Source: Pseudolabrys sp. (GTDB lineage Bacteria > Pseudomonadota > Alphaproteobacteria > Rhizobiales > Xanthobacteraceae). From it: a stretch of DNA of 9,902 nucleotides. A program made the position numbers and the translations under genes. Shown piece after piece: positions 1 to 5,819 of this stretch. Location: assembly GCA_026125925.1 (NCBI GenBank), contig JAHCKF010000097.1:1-9902 (forward strand). The letters run 5' to 3'. A model generated the notes under the pieces. It ran no database searches and was not told where the DNA came from. It worked only from the letters and a program-made list of their open reading frames with translations. Each line of letters begins with the position of its first letter. Positions within the stretch are counted from its first letter, which is position 1.

Positions 1-7
1 CCTCCCC

Positions 8-48
8 GAAACCGCTACGCGGTTTCGACCCTCCCGCAAGGGGAGGGT
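8..48. repeat. Tandem pair of hairpins (intergenic repeat)
   Basis: Two perfect inverted repeats lie side by side. GAAACCGC (8-15) pairs with GCGGTTTC (19-26) around a 3-base loop, and ACCCTCCC (28-35) pairs with GGGAGGGT (41-48) around GCAAG. They sit just downstream of the stop of the minus-strand esterase, so in RNA they could stop transcription or protect a 3' end. No T-run follows on either strand, so a classic intrinsic terminator is not shown. Arrays built on CCCTCCCGCAAGGGGAGGG-like cores are common between genes in sphingomonad-type genomes (recalled knowledge, not checked here). Confidence 0.6.
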
Positions 49-58
49 TGAAACGAGG

Positions 59-949
59 CTATCGGCCCGCCGTCCGTGCCGGGAGCCGCAGCAGGAACCC
101 GGCGACGTCGAGCAGCACGTCGGATTCGCGGCCGAGGCCGCCGGCGAGGCTGGCGGCCATGCCGATATGGCCGGTGCCGCGATAGGTGCGCTCCTCGACG
201 CGGACGCCGCCGGCGTGCAGCGCGGCGGCGAGCTGCGCGGTGTGGTCGGTGTCGACCATGCCGTCGCGGCCGCCGGTGGCGAGGAAGGCCGGCGGGTCCG
301 CCGGGTCGATGAGGCGGAGCGGCTGCATCTCGGCGGGGTCGGCGACATGGCCGAAGGTGGCGCGGATCGGGCCGCCCTCGCGCGGGTCGAAAAGGTACAT
401 GCCGGCAAGGCCCGCCCAGCCGGCGATCGCCTCTGGCGGCACGCCCGCGGCGGCGAGGCGCGCCTGGTCCATCGCCAGCATCGCGGCGATGTAAGCGCCG
501 GAGGAATGGCCGGCGAGCACGATGCGGTTCGGGTCGACGCCGAGCGTTGCGGCATTGGCGCGGACCCAGGCGATCGCCCGCGCGCCGTCGTCGAGGAAGT
601 CGGGGAAGCGCGAGAAGCGGTAGTCCGGCATGATGGTGACGAGGCCTTCCTCGGCGAAGGCCTGGCCGGCGAAGGCGTAGGTCGACTTCGATCCCGCCAC
701 CCAGCCGCCGCCGTAGAAGAAGATCAGCGCCGGGCGGAGCGTCGCCGACGGGGCGGGGTGGTAGACGTCGAGCCGGTGCTCGCGGAGCGGACCGTAGGCG
801 ATGCCGCGATCGACCGCTTCGGCGCCCGAGCCGGGGAGGAGGCTGTTGAGCCCGGTCGCGACCGCGCAGGCGGAGAGGGCGGCGGGCAGGAGCAATGCCG
901 CCGCGAGGGCACCGAGCCGCAAGGTTCGCACAAGGCCGCCGGACCGCAT
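59..949 (-). CDS. Alpha/beta-hydrolase, lipoprotein-type esterase (BD-FAE/HSL-like)
   Basis: Predicted secreted or membrane-anchored serine esterase of 296 residues. The N-terminus has a basic segment, a hydrophobic stretch (about 12-27) and a lipobox LSAC with Cys28, so lipid anchoring after export is likely. The alpha/beta-hydrolase fold is shown by the oxyanion-hole motif YGGGW (79-83, a Tyr replacing the usual His of HGGG), the nucleophile elbow GHSSG (147-151, Ser149), the acid in GGRDGMVD (Asp229 most likely) and the base in GTGHIGM (His261). The order and spacing are right for a complete enzyme of the carboxylesterase/hormone-sensitive lipase type. The substrate cannot be read from sequence; small acyl or aryl esters are a family-level guess. 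ATG at 947-949 has GGGGA about 5 bases upstream. It is transcribed divergently from the YCII-domain gene across a 147-bp spacer, and the hairpin pair at 8-48 lies just past its stop. Confidence 0.9.
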   Translation of the reverse strand: MRSGGLVRTLRLGALAAALLLPAALSACAVATGLNSLLPGSGAEAVDRGIAYGPLREHRLDVYHPAPSATLRPALIFFYGGGWVAGSKSTYAFAGQAFAEEGLVTIMPDYRFSRFPDFLDDGARAIAWVRANAATLGVDPNRIVLAGHSSGAYIAAMLAMDQARLAAAGVPPEAIAGWAGLAGMYLFDPREGGPIRATFGHVADPAEMQPLRLIDPADPPAFLATGGRDGMVDTDHTAQLAAALHAGGVRVEERTYRGTGHIGMAASLAGGLGRESDVLLDVAGFLLRLPARTAGR

Positions 950-1096
950 CCTCGTCCCCGGTTGCCGGTAGCAATCAGTTCACCATCAACATCCGAACCC
1001 GGCGTTAATCGGGCGCGGCCCGCGGGCGACGCAGCGCGGTTGATTGCGGCCGCGATCCGTATTACACAGGATTGTTAATTAATCGGAGGTGCAAAC

Positions 1097-1429
1097 ATGC
1101 CGCGTTTCATCATGCTCTATCGGGGTCCCGCAATGCCGCCCGGCGCCATGGAGGGCGATGCCGCCAAGGCGATCAACGAGAAATGGGGGGCGTGGTTCGG
1201 CCGGGTCGGGCCGGCGCTCACGGATGGCGGCGCGCCGCTGGTTCCGACCGCGTCGGTGGTCGACGACGGCTCGGCGGGCGTTGCGGCCGACGTCACCGGC
1301 TACTCGATCGTCGAGGCGCCCGACGCTGCGGCGGCGAGGGCCTTCACGCGAAACCACCCGCATCTCGACCAGCGAAACGGCCAGTTCAGCATCGACGTGT
1401 TCGAGCTGCTGCCGATCCCGGGGATGTAG
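1097..1429 (+). CDS. YCII-domain (YciI-like) small protein
   Basis: A 110-residue cytoplasmic protein with no signal peptide or membrane segment. The opening MPRFIMLYRGP, the central alpha/beta pattern and the ending with a HPHL motif (about 87-90) followed by FSIDVFELLPI fit the YCII-related/DGPF family, small dimeric ferredoxin-like proteins of about 90-120 residues. Members are mostly uncharacterised; some have been proposed to act as enzymes or as partners of ECF sigma factors, and no such sigma factor is seen here. The start is firm: ATG 1097 is preceded by GGAGG at 1085-1089 with a 7-base spacer. The gene stands alone, divergent from the esterase and convergent with the membrane protein, with a double-hairpin repeat in the convergent gap. 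The assignment rests on overall pattern, not on a catalytic motif. Confidence 0.82.
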   Translation: MPRFIMLYRGPAMPPGAMEGDAAKAINEKWGAWFGRVGPALTDGGAPLVPTASVVDDGSAGVAADVTGYSIVEAPDAAAARAFTRNHPHLDQRNGQFSIDVFELLPIPGM

Positions 1430-1471
1430 TGCCAGCGGCGCGGGCCGGCAGTCGGTCCCGCCGCCCATTTC

Positions 1472-1550
1472 GTCATTCCGGCGCAGGCCGGAATCCAGGC
1501 CCGCTTGCTCGGCGTTCGTGGCTCTGGACCCCGGCCTCCGCCGGGGTAAC
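1472..1550. repeat. Bipartite dispersed inverted repeat (CAGMT-type)
   Basis: Two hairpins are separated by a variable centre. ATTCCGGC (1475-1482) pairs with GCCGGAAT (1487-1494), and ACCCCGGC (1528-1535) pairs with GCCGGGGT (1540-1547), each with a 4-base loop. TCCAG (1494-1498) and CTGGA (1524-1528) also pair, so the whole unit can fold as a cruciform-like structure. Read on the minus strand, one arm translates to the well-known spurious string WIPACAGMT, a hallmark of a repeat scattered through many proteobacterial genomes. It fills the gap between two convergent genes and may act as a bidirectional transcription stop or mRNA end; that role is inferred. Confidence 0.85.
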
Positions 1551-1568
1551 GGAGCAATATGGAGCGGC

Positions 1569-3242
1569 CTACACCGCCTCCGGCGCCCGGGCGCCGTTGG
1601 GCGCGGCGGCGGGGGTGGTGCGGGCGCGGCGCTTGGGCGCGGCCTTCTTCGCGCCGACGACGGTCCGCGGCGAGGCCTTGGGCGTTGCGACGGGCCGGAC
1701 CGCGGCGGGTGCGGAGGCTGTGGCCGTCACCCGGGCCGCGGGCGCTGCGGCCTTCGCGGCGGCGGGGACGCTCGGCTTCGGGGCGGGCGTGCGGCGCTTG
1801 CGCGGTGCCGGCGGCTTCTCTGCCGCGGGGGGCGTCGGCGTCTTCGGTGTGCGCTTGGCCGGGGCGCGCTTGGTGCGCGGCGCGGCGTGATCGCGGATGT
1901 CGGAGACGAGCGGCGCCACCGGGAGGACGGCGGGCGGGGTGTGGACGAGCACGGCCGGGCGGATCTGCGGGCGCGGCACGGTCAGCCACAGGATCGCGAC
2001 GCCGGCGCCGATCAGCGCCAGCGGCAGGAGATAGGCGCCGCCTTCGCCGCCGCGGCCGACGAGGCGGTCGAACACGATGCCGGCGACGAGGACGACGGCG
2101 AGCCCGCCGACCGCGGCGTTGCGGCCGATGCCGGTCAGCCGTTCATCGCCGTTGCGGATGCCGACAAGGCCGAGCGCCAGCCCGATCACGAGCGGGTAGA
2201 GCGCCCAGGCATAGGCCCACGAACCGTAATCGCCGGTCGCCTGCTGGCCGAGGAAGATGAGCCCGGTGGTCGCCAGCACCGCGCCGCCGACGACGGGCGC
2301 GGTCTCCACGAAATCGCGGCGGAGCGCGGCGACGACGAGGAGGACGCCCGGCACCAGCAGCGCCAGCGGCCAGAACGCGCCGGTGGACGCGATGTCGAAC
2401 ACGTCGAGCAGGAAGAGAAGGAGGCCGCCGGCGGCGAGCGCCAAAGCGAGGCCGATCGTGTTCCGCTGTTCGGCGGTGACGGGGCCGGTGCTCTCCGACA
2501 GCTCCGGGTCGAGGGCGTCGTCGTCATTGGCGGTGGGAATGGCGGCAGGCTCCTCGGCATGCCGGCGGCCGGGGAGGCTCAGCTTCGGCACGGCGAGGCT
2601 CGGCAGTCTCGGCCGCGGCGCGCGGGCGGCGAGCGCGGCAAGCCGTTCGCCGAGCGCGGCGAGGAAGGGAAGGTTGGCGCCGGCGCGCTGGAGGCTGGCG
2701 ACGGCGAGCACGATGAGCGAGAGCGCGACCGCGGCGCCGGCGAGGCGCTGCGCGACGCTGGCGGCGTCGAGCGCGGCGACGATCGTCCACAGCACGGTGG
2801 CGGCGATCAGCACCGTGCCGACCGGCGCGGGGATGTCACGCGACAGGAAGACCGAGACGCCGAGGATGACGAGGCCGAGCCCGAGGACGAGGATCGCCAG
2901 CATCTCGATGCCGAGCCCGCCGGCCGCCACGCCGCCGGAGCCGAGCCGGCTGACGGTGACCAGCGCGATCGCTGCGGCGCCGACGAAGGCAAGGCTGGAG
3001 CCGATCGCGCTGAACCGCGTCTGCCACGCCGCGAACACCACCCACACGCCGACCGCGACCAGCCCGAAGCCGAGCGCGGCCAGCGCCATGCCGAAGCCCG
3101 ACCCGCGCGGCAGCAGCCCGATCTCGGCGAGAAGCCACAGCCCCCCCCCCGCCACCAGCAGCCGCGCCAGCGTCCGCCGCGAAGCATCGGAATAGGAAGG
3201 ATAGTCGGCCGGCTCACCCGCCCCGGCAACGCGATACGCCAT
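1569..3242 (-). CDS. Polytopic membrane protein with Lys/Ala/Pro-rich C-terminal tail
   Basis: An integral membrane protein of 557 residues whose function I do not recognise. About six hydrophobic helices lie at roughly 24-44, 49-72, 79-97, 110-134, 140-160 and 165-185, then a charged linker (about 186-258), then about six more (262-282, 290-307, 316-333, 340-362, 374-394, 402-421). The tail 422-557 has no hydrophobic segment and is a low-complexity mix of Ala, Pro, Lys, Arg and Thr, like histone-H1-type or cell-envelope-binding tails. The segment around 262-307, with LDVFDI followed by FWPLALLVPG, resembles the LiaI/LiaF-type (DUF5668-like) membrane domain. The start of the N-terminal half (about 23-66) has a similar helix-turn-helix pattern, which suggests an internal duplication. 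ATG 3240-3242 follows a GGGGGTG ribosome-binding stretch. A run of ten G (3141-3150 on the opposite strand) lies inside codons 31-34. It converges on the YCII gene. Confidence 0.85.
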   Translation of the reverse strand: MAYRVAGAGEPADYPSYSDASRRTLARLLVAGGGLWLLAEIGLLPRGSGFGMALAALGFGLVAVGVWVVFAAWQTRFSAIGSSLAFVGAAAIALVTVSRLGSGGVAAGGLGIEMLAILVLGLGLVILGVSVFLSRDIPAPVGTVLIAATVLWTIVAALDAASVAQRLAGAAVALSLIVLAVASLQRAGANLPFLAALGERLAALAARAPRPRLPSLAVPKLSLPGRRHAEEPAAIPTANDDDALDPELSESTGPVTAEQRNTIGLALALAAGGLLLFLLDVFDIASTGAFWPLALLVPGVLLVVAALRRDFVETAPVVGGAVLATTGLIFLGQQATGDYGSWAYAWALYPLVIGLALGLVGIRNGDERLTGIGRNAAVGGLAVVLVAGIVFDRLVGRGGEGGAYLLPLALIGAGVAILWLTVPRPQIRPAVLVHTPPAVLPVAPLVSDIRDHAAPRTKRAPAKRTPKTPTPPAAEKPPAPRKRRTPAPKPSVPAAAKAAAPAARVTATASAPAAVRPVATPKASPRTVVGAKKAAPKRRARTTPAAAPNGARAPEAV

Positions 3243-3284
3243 CTCACACCCCCAACACGTTTCAGCCCGCCTTCTGCGGGGCGG

Positions 3285-3290
3285 ATAATA
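3285..3290 (-). promoter_or_regulatory. Possible -10 box for the membrane-protein gene
   Basis: On the minus strand TATTAT lies 42 bases upstream of the membrane-protein ATG. The hexamer 17 bases further up, TAAACT, matches the -35 consensus at only three positions, so this is a weak candidate. The rest of 3243-3532, a 290-base gene-free stretch, holds GC-rich imperfect inverted repeats and a G-run cluster (3321-3363). Confidence 0.28.
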
Positions 3291-3532
3291 CCTGAGCGGA
3301 GGTTACCAGTTTACGGACGCGGGGGAATGGGGCGCGGGATCACGATGCGGGGAGGGGGAGGGGCGGCGGCGACGAGCGCTGGCAAGCGGCTAGGTCTGCG
3401 GGTCACCGTATGGACGGACTGCAGGGTTCCGGCGCGGTTGTGCTTGCCACCACGTGGCGGCTCATGCCCAATAGCAGACGGCTGGCGCGTTCACGCGCCT
3501 GCCCAACCCCACCCGAGCCGAAGGACCGCCCC

Positions 3533-3781
3533 GTGGCCCAGCCCCCCGAGAGACGGCTCACCCGCACCGACCCACGCGCCGCGGCCGAAGCCGCCTTCAA
3601 ATCCCCGGCCGCCCGCTCCCCGCTCCCCGCCGAACGCCCCCCGACCCCCGCCGGCACCCCCGCCCCGCGCGAGACCGTATCGCTCCGCATCGACCGCGAC
3701 GTGCTCGAGCACTTCCAGGCCGACGGCCCGGGCTGGCAGGACAGGATCAACGCAGCGCTAAGGAAGGCGGCGGGGACGTAA
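3533..3781 (+). CDS. BrnA-like antitoxin (DUF4415 type), orphan
   Basis: An 82-residue protein whose last third, VSLRIDRDVLEHFQ followed by GPGWQDRINAALRKA, is the ribbon-helix-helix signature of the BrnA/DUF4415 antitoxin family. These proteins bind DNA as dimers and neutralise BrnT-type RNases, repressing their own operon. The N-terminal half is an Ala/Pro-rich linker with an AAEAAFKSPAARS motif. I chose GTG 3533 because AAGGA lies 7 bases upstream (3521-3525) and the resulting length suits the family. An upstream ATG at 3410 keeps the frame open but adds a 41-residue extension unlike the family. No BrnT gene is visible in the 290 bases upstream or on the other strand, so this looks like an orphan or a regulator in its own right. 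It marks the right edge of the high-GC segment. Confidence 0.82.
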   Translation: MAQPPERRLTRTDPRAAAEAAFKSPAARSPLPAERPPTPAGTPAPRETVSLRIDRDVLEHFQADGPGWQDRINAALRKAAGT

Positions 3782-3857
3782 AATCAGCTGCAGTCAAAGG
3801 CGAATCAACTAGCAAGACTTCTTTCAACGGAGTAGGATCCAAAATAGTCGACAGACT
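3782..3857. other. Left margin of AT-richer accessory region
   Basis: From about 3782 base composition and codon use shift sharply from very GC-rich to near balanced, and the shift lasts to about 9600 except inside the transposon. No tRNA, integrase or attachment repeat is visible at this edge. The stretch is the 3' flank of two convergent genes and contains no convincing terminator. Confidence 0.5.
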
Positions 3858-4341
3858 CTACGTGAGGTTTGGAATGTCGCTAGGCTTTACGGGCAGACTG
3901 TCAATATGCCGCTTGAGTTTCGCTTTGTCTAGCTTAATGCCAGGAACCCCCTGAGTAGCTTCAACTGCAGCATCCAAGAGCGCTAGTCGGTCACCTTTGC
4001 TAGAATGACTCCAGAAAATTCTTACAAGAAAATATGACGCGAGTATTGTTCTAAAGAAGAGTCCGCCGGTCATTTTCGTCAGTGAGTTTACGAACGATTC
4101 TCGGCCAGACTTGGGATTCATATCAACAAGCCACGCTCCGCGCAGCACCTCCTCTACCGGTGACGATGGCTTATAACTCTCCAAGCTGACTGAAAGAACC
4201 TTTGATCTAGCATTCTCACAAAGAAGATACAGTAGTGTCATAGTGGGATCAGCTAAGAAGTAGTATTCTATAACATCAGCAATCTCTTCTGCAAACTTAA
4301 GCAATTCATCTCGTTCTTCTGGCTCGATATCGTCGCCAAAA

Positions 4342-4349
4342 AAATCGTT
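4342..4349. repeat. Target-site duplication, left copy
   Basis: AAATCGTT immediately outside the left inverted repeat is identical to 6900-6907. Eight bases is the duplication length known for the IS1595 family. Confidence 0.95.
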
Positions 4350-4381
4350 GGGGTTTATCCCCTTGACACACGTACGGGCTA
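4350..4381 (+). repeat. Left terminal inverted repeat (IRL)
   Basis: The first 21 bases match the right end perfectly and the match continues to 32 bases with two differences (4371 and 4375). The tip GGGGTTTATCCCC is itself palindromic. The following TTGACA (4363-4368) is a consensus -35 hexamer, but no -10 box stands 17 bases downstream (TTGGGA), so unlike the right end it should not drive transcription. Confidence 0.93.
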
Positions 4382-4515
4382 GGGGTTGGGAAGATGGTCC
4401 TATTCCGGTCGTATAAAACATTGCATTATGTGAACGACTCATGAACACCGGGGGAACGTCAGCCGATCAGACGCGTTGGGCATAGCCCCATCCCCATTGC
4501 CCGATGTGAATCGGC

Positions 4516-4546
4516 TTGCGGTTATCGTCGGAACGCCCGATATAAT
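4516..4546 (+). promoter_or_regulatory. Promoter of the passenger winged-helix gene
   Basis: A perfect -10 box TATAAT at 4541-4546 stands 19 bases after a partial -35 box TTGCGG at 4516-4521. The predicted start of RNA lies near 4553, about 25 bases before ATG 4578, which favours that start over upstream TTG codons. The spacing is 1-2 bases longer than ideal, leaving room for an activator. Confidence 0.55.
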
Positions 4547-4577
4547 GCGGCGACGATCTGACGCGACCGAGGCTGCC

Positions 4578-5144
4578 ATGGACGACCCTGCTCACTCTGC
4601 GCTTGAAGCCCTTTGGGTAAAGGCGGATGGGGCGTTCGCTACTCTGCGCCGACTTCTCGCCGACGCGTTCGACGCGGGGCGTCGGGTGGAACGCGAAACC
4701 CGCGCTGCTGAGCTGCAGGGCATTCAGAAGAAGCTGACCGAGCTACTCGAAGACGCCACCGCCAAGAGCGCGACCGTGGCGGTTGGGCTGCTGCCCCCTG
4801 CCATTGTAGTTGAGCCGCCTGTTGCTCATGGCTCGCCGCGCGCCCCCAAGGGTAGCGTGAGGCGCACCCTGCTCACGCTGCTGACGACGATGACGGCCGG
4901 TCCGACTGTCCGACAGCTCTACGAGCGCAACCGCGCCGACGGCATCCACGACATTGCCGAGGCCAGCTTCCGCAGCACGCTGGGCGACCTGCGGAAAGAG
5001 GGGCTTGTGGAGAAGCGCGGTGAACGCTGGTTCCTGCTTCAGAAAGGCGAAGGCCCCGGCGTGGAGCCGGGGCCTTCATCTGATTCCGATTCGGCCGGTC
5101 TGCCTCCGGCCTTGCCTCACCCGGCTCCCGAAGGAGCCGACTAA
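4578..5144 (+). CDS. Passenger protein: coiled coil plus winged-helix domain
   Basis: A 188-residue cytoplasmic protein of unassigned family. Residues about 6-62 form a long amphipathic, coiled-coil-prone helix rich in Ala, Leu, Arg and Glu (for example ADAFDAGRRVERETRAAEL). After a Pro-rich linker comes a compact winged-helix pattern (about 95-158): RRTLLTLLTTM, then TVRQLYERN, then ASFRSTLGDLRKEGLVEKRG and a final strand RWFLLQ. That is the arrangement of DNA-binding domains that separate 'recognition' and 'wing' elements, so a role as regulator of the element or of the toxin operon is plausible but inferred. ATG 4578 was chosen because GAGG lies 5 bases upstream and a TATAAT promoter sits just before it; the frame is also open further upstream. 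The 3' end contains a strong hairpin, and its TAA overlaps the ATG of a possible downstream peptide (TAATG). Confidence 0.7.
   Translation: MDDPAHSALEALWVKADGAFATLRRLLADAFDAGRRVERETRAAELQGIQKKLTELLEDATAKSATVAVGLLPPAIVVEPPVAHGSPRAPKGSVRRTLLTLLTTMTAGPTVRQLYERNRADGIHDIAEASFRSTLGDLRKEGLVEKRGERWFLLQKGEGPGVEPGPSSDSDSAGLPPALPHPAPEGAD
5049..5077 (+). terminator. Strong GC hairpin inside the 3' end of the passenger gene
   Basis: GAAGGCCCCGGC (5049-5060) pairs perfectly with GCCGGGGCCTTC (5066-5077) across a 5-base loop, a 12-bp stem. It has the look of an intrinsic terminator, but the following bases (ATCTGATTCC) are not a T-run and the stem lies 22 codons before the stop of the gene that contains it. 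It may act as an attenuator limiting expression of the genes downstream, or as a translational pause. Confidence 0.45.
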
Positions 5145-5236
5145 TGGCGAACGGCTATCGCCAACTCTCTAGACCCGGTGCGCGCCGGGAGAATTGGGGG
5201 CGTCAAGTGCTGCGTCACAGCGCGTTAACACGTTAG
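5144..5236 (+). CDS. Possible 30-residue basic peptide, translationally coupled
   Basis: ATG 5144 overlaps the stop of the preceding gene (TAATG) and has a near-ideal ribosome-binding site, AAGGAG at 5131-5136 with a 7-base spacer, the best in the passenger cluster. The frame runs 30 codons to TAG 5234-5236 and encodes an Arg-rich peptide (starts MANGYRQLSRPG, ends HSALTR). No family is recognised at this length. The same bases also form a weak hairpin (5145-5150 with 5158-5163). It could be a real small protein, a leader peptide for the downstream toxin gene, or a remnant of a longer gene. The signal rests only on translation-start features. Confidence 0.4.
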   Translation: MANGYRQLSRPGARRENWGRQVLRHSALTR

Positions 5237-5489
5237 CGGGTTCTGGCGGTGTTCGTTGGTCTTGCCCACCGACGACACCGCCGCCCGCCTTCGGCAAGAT
5301 AAGCGACCTCATGGGGATTTGCTAGAGCGCAATTTGCGTCTCTTGACAGGTGAGTCATGCGCGTCACATCTCAACACCATGCGCAAACGTCACCTTCGAA
5401 TCATCCACTCCGTGCCCCGGAGCGGCCATGCGGTTGTTGCCAGAGGCGGCCAGTTAAACAAGTCCCCTGACTTCGACTGGAGCCGACGC

Positions 5490-5819
5490 GTGTACGCCAT
5501 CGCCTTCGACCTCAACCAAGACTCCCTTCGCCGCCACTATCCCGGCCCGACCCACACCAATGCATACGAGGACGTTGCCCGCGTCCTCCAGCGGCACGGG
5601 TTTCGCCGTCAGCAGGGCAGCGTCTTTTTCGGCAACGCCAACGTGACCCCCGTCACCTGCGTGCTTGCCGTTCAGGACGTGGTGAAAGCGCACCCCTGGT
5701 TCGCCAACGTGGTGACCGACATTCGAATGCTGCGCATCGAGGAAAACAACGACCTCATGCCGGCGGTCGGCGAAATGACGCTCGACCTCGGTCCCTCCAT
5801 GACAGAAGCGGCCGGCTGA
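5490..5819 (+). CDS. vapD: VapD-family endoribonuclease toxin (Cas2-like fold)
   Basis: Recognisable VapD-type protein of 109 residues from GTG 5490: it opens with YAIAFDL, as VapD proteins do, continues with a TNAYEDVARVLQRHGF helix, QQGSVFFG, and a closing WFANVVTDIRMLRIEENND. VapD enzymes share the ferredoxin-like fold of Cas2 and cleave mRNA; Asp8 in AFDL is the expected metal or catalytic acid. GTG 5490 was chosen because GGAG lies 7 bases upstream (5479-5482) and gives the family length. The frame is open back to 5256 (TTG) with an ATG at 5379, which would add 37 or more unrelated residues. The gap 5237-5489 holds a consensus TTGACA at 5343-5348 without a good -10, and a CATGCGC plus GTCAC element repeated at 5356-5367 and 5378-5393, perhaps an operator. 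Its TGA overlaps the ATG of the next small ORF. Confidence 0.75.
   Translation: MYAIAFDLNQDSLRRHYPGPTHTNAYEDVARVLQRHGFRRQQGSVFFGNANVTPVTCVLAVQDVVKAHPWFANVVTDIRMLRIEENNDLMPAVGEMTLDLGPSMTEAAG

Larger units (their letters stand above)
3858..4448 (-). pseudogene. 3' remnant of transposon-split PNP-fusion gene (hybrid ORF)
   Basis: This 196-codon open frame is a hybrid. Residues 1-33 are translated from the left end of the transposon, residues 34-35 (Asn-Asp) fall in the 8-bp target duplication, and residues 36-196 are the original C-terminus of the gene whose 5' part lies at 6900-9532. Deleting the element and one target copy gives the codon series Val-Asn-Asp-Phe-Phe-Gly with no frame change. 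The native part starts with an acidic helix (FFGDDIEPEERDELLKFAEE), is predicted mainly helical, has one hydrophobic stretch at about 129-144 (FFRTILASYFLVRIFW) and ends in a lysine-rich segment. No known motif is recognised. Composition is AT-rich like the 5' part. No ribosome-binding site of note precedes ATG 4446-4448, so whether the fragment is translated is doubtful. Confidence 0.88.

Noticed and set aside
15..974. Second minus-strand frame over the esterase
   Set aside because: Low-complexity Arg/Pro translation in the shifted frame; the 59-949 frame has signal peptide, lipobox and full catalytic triad.
1300..1989. Minus-strand frame containing WIPACAGMT
   Set aside because: This is the familiar spurious translation of the dispersed inverted repeat and overlaps two better-supported genes.
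3410..3532. N-terminal extension of the BrnA-like protein from ATG 3410
   Set aside because: The extra 41 residues do not resemble the family, and GTG 3533 has a good AAGGA site 7 bases upstream.
1089..3761. An 890-codon plus-strand open frame opposite the membrane protein gene
   Set aside because: Its translation is extremely Arg-rich with no fold-like pattern, and it is the mirror of a GC-rich gene with clear membrane helices on the other strand.
4363..4391. Mirror promoter in the left inverted repeat
   Set aside because: TTGACA is present, but the hexamer 17 bases downstream is TTGGGA, so there is no usable -10 box.
3858..4448. The 196-codon frame as an independent gene
   Set aside because: Its first 33 codons are transposon sequence, and the rest continues in frame from the gene interrupted at 6900.
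5256..5489. VapD starting at TTG 5256 or ATG 5379
   Set aside because: VapD proteins begin right at the YAIAFDL strand, and GTG 5490 has GGAG at the right distance. The longer starts cannot be fully excluded.
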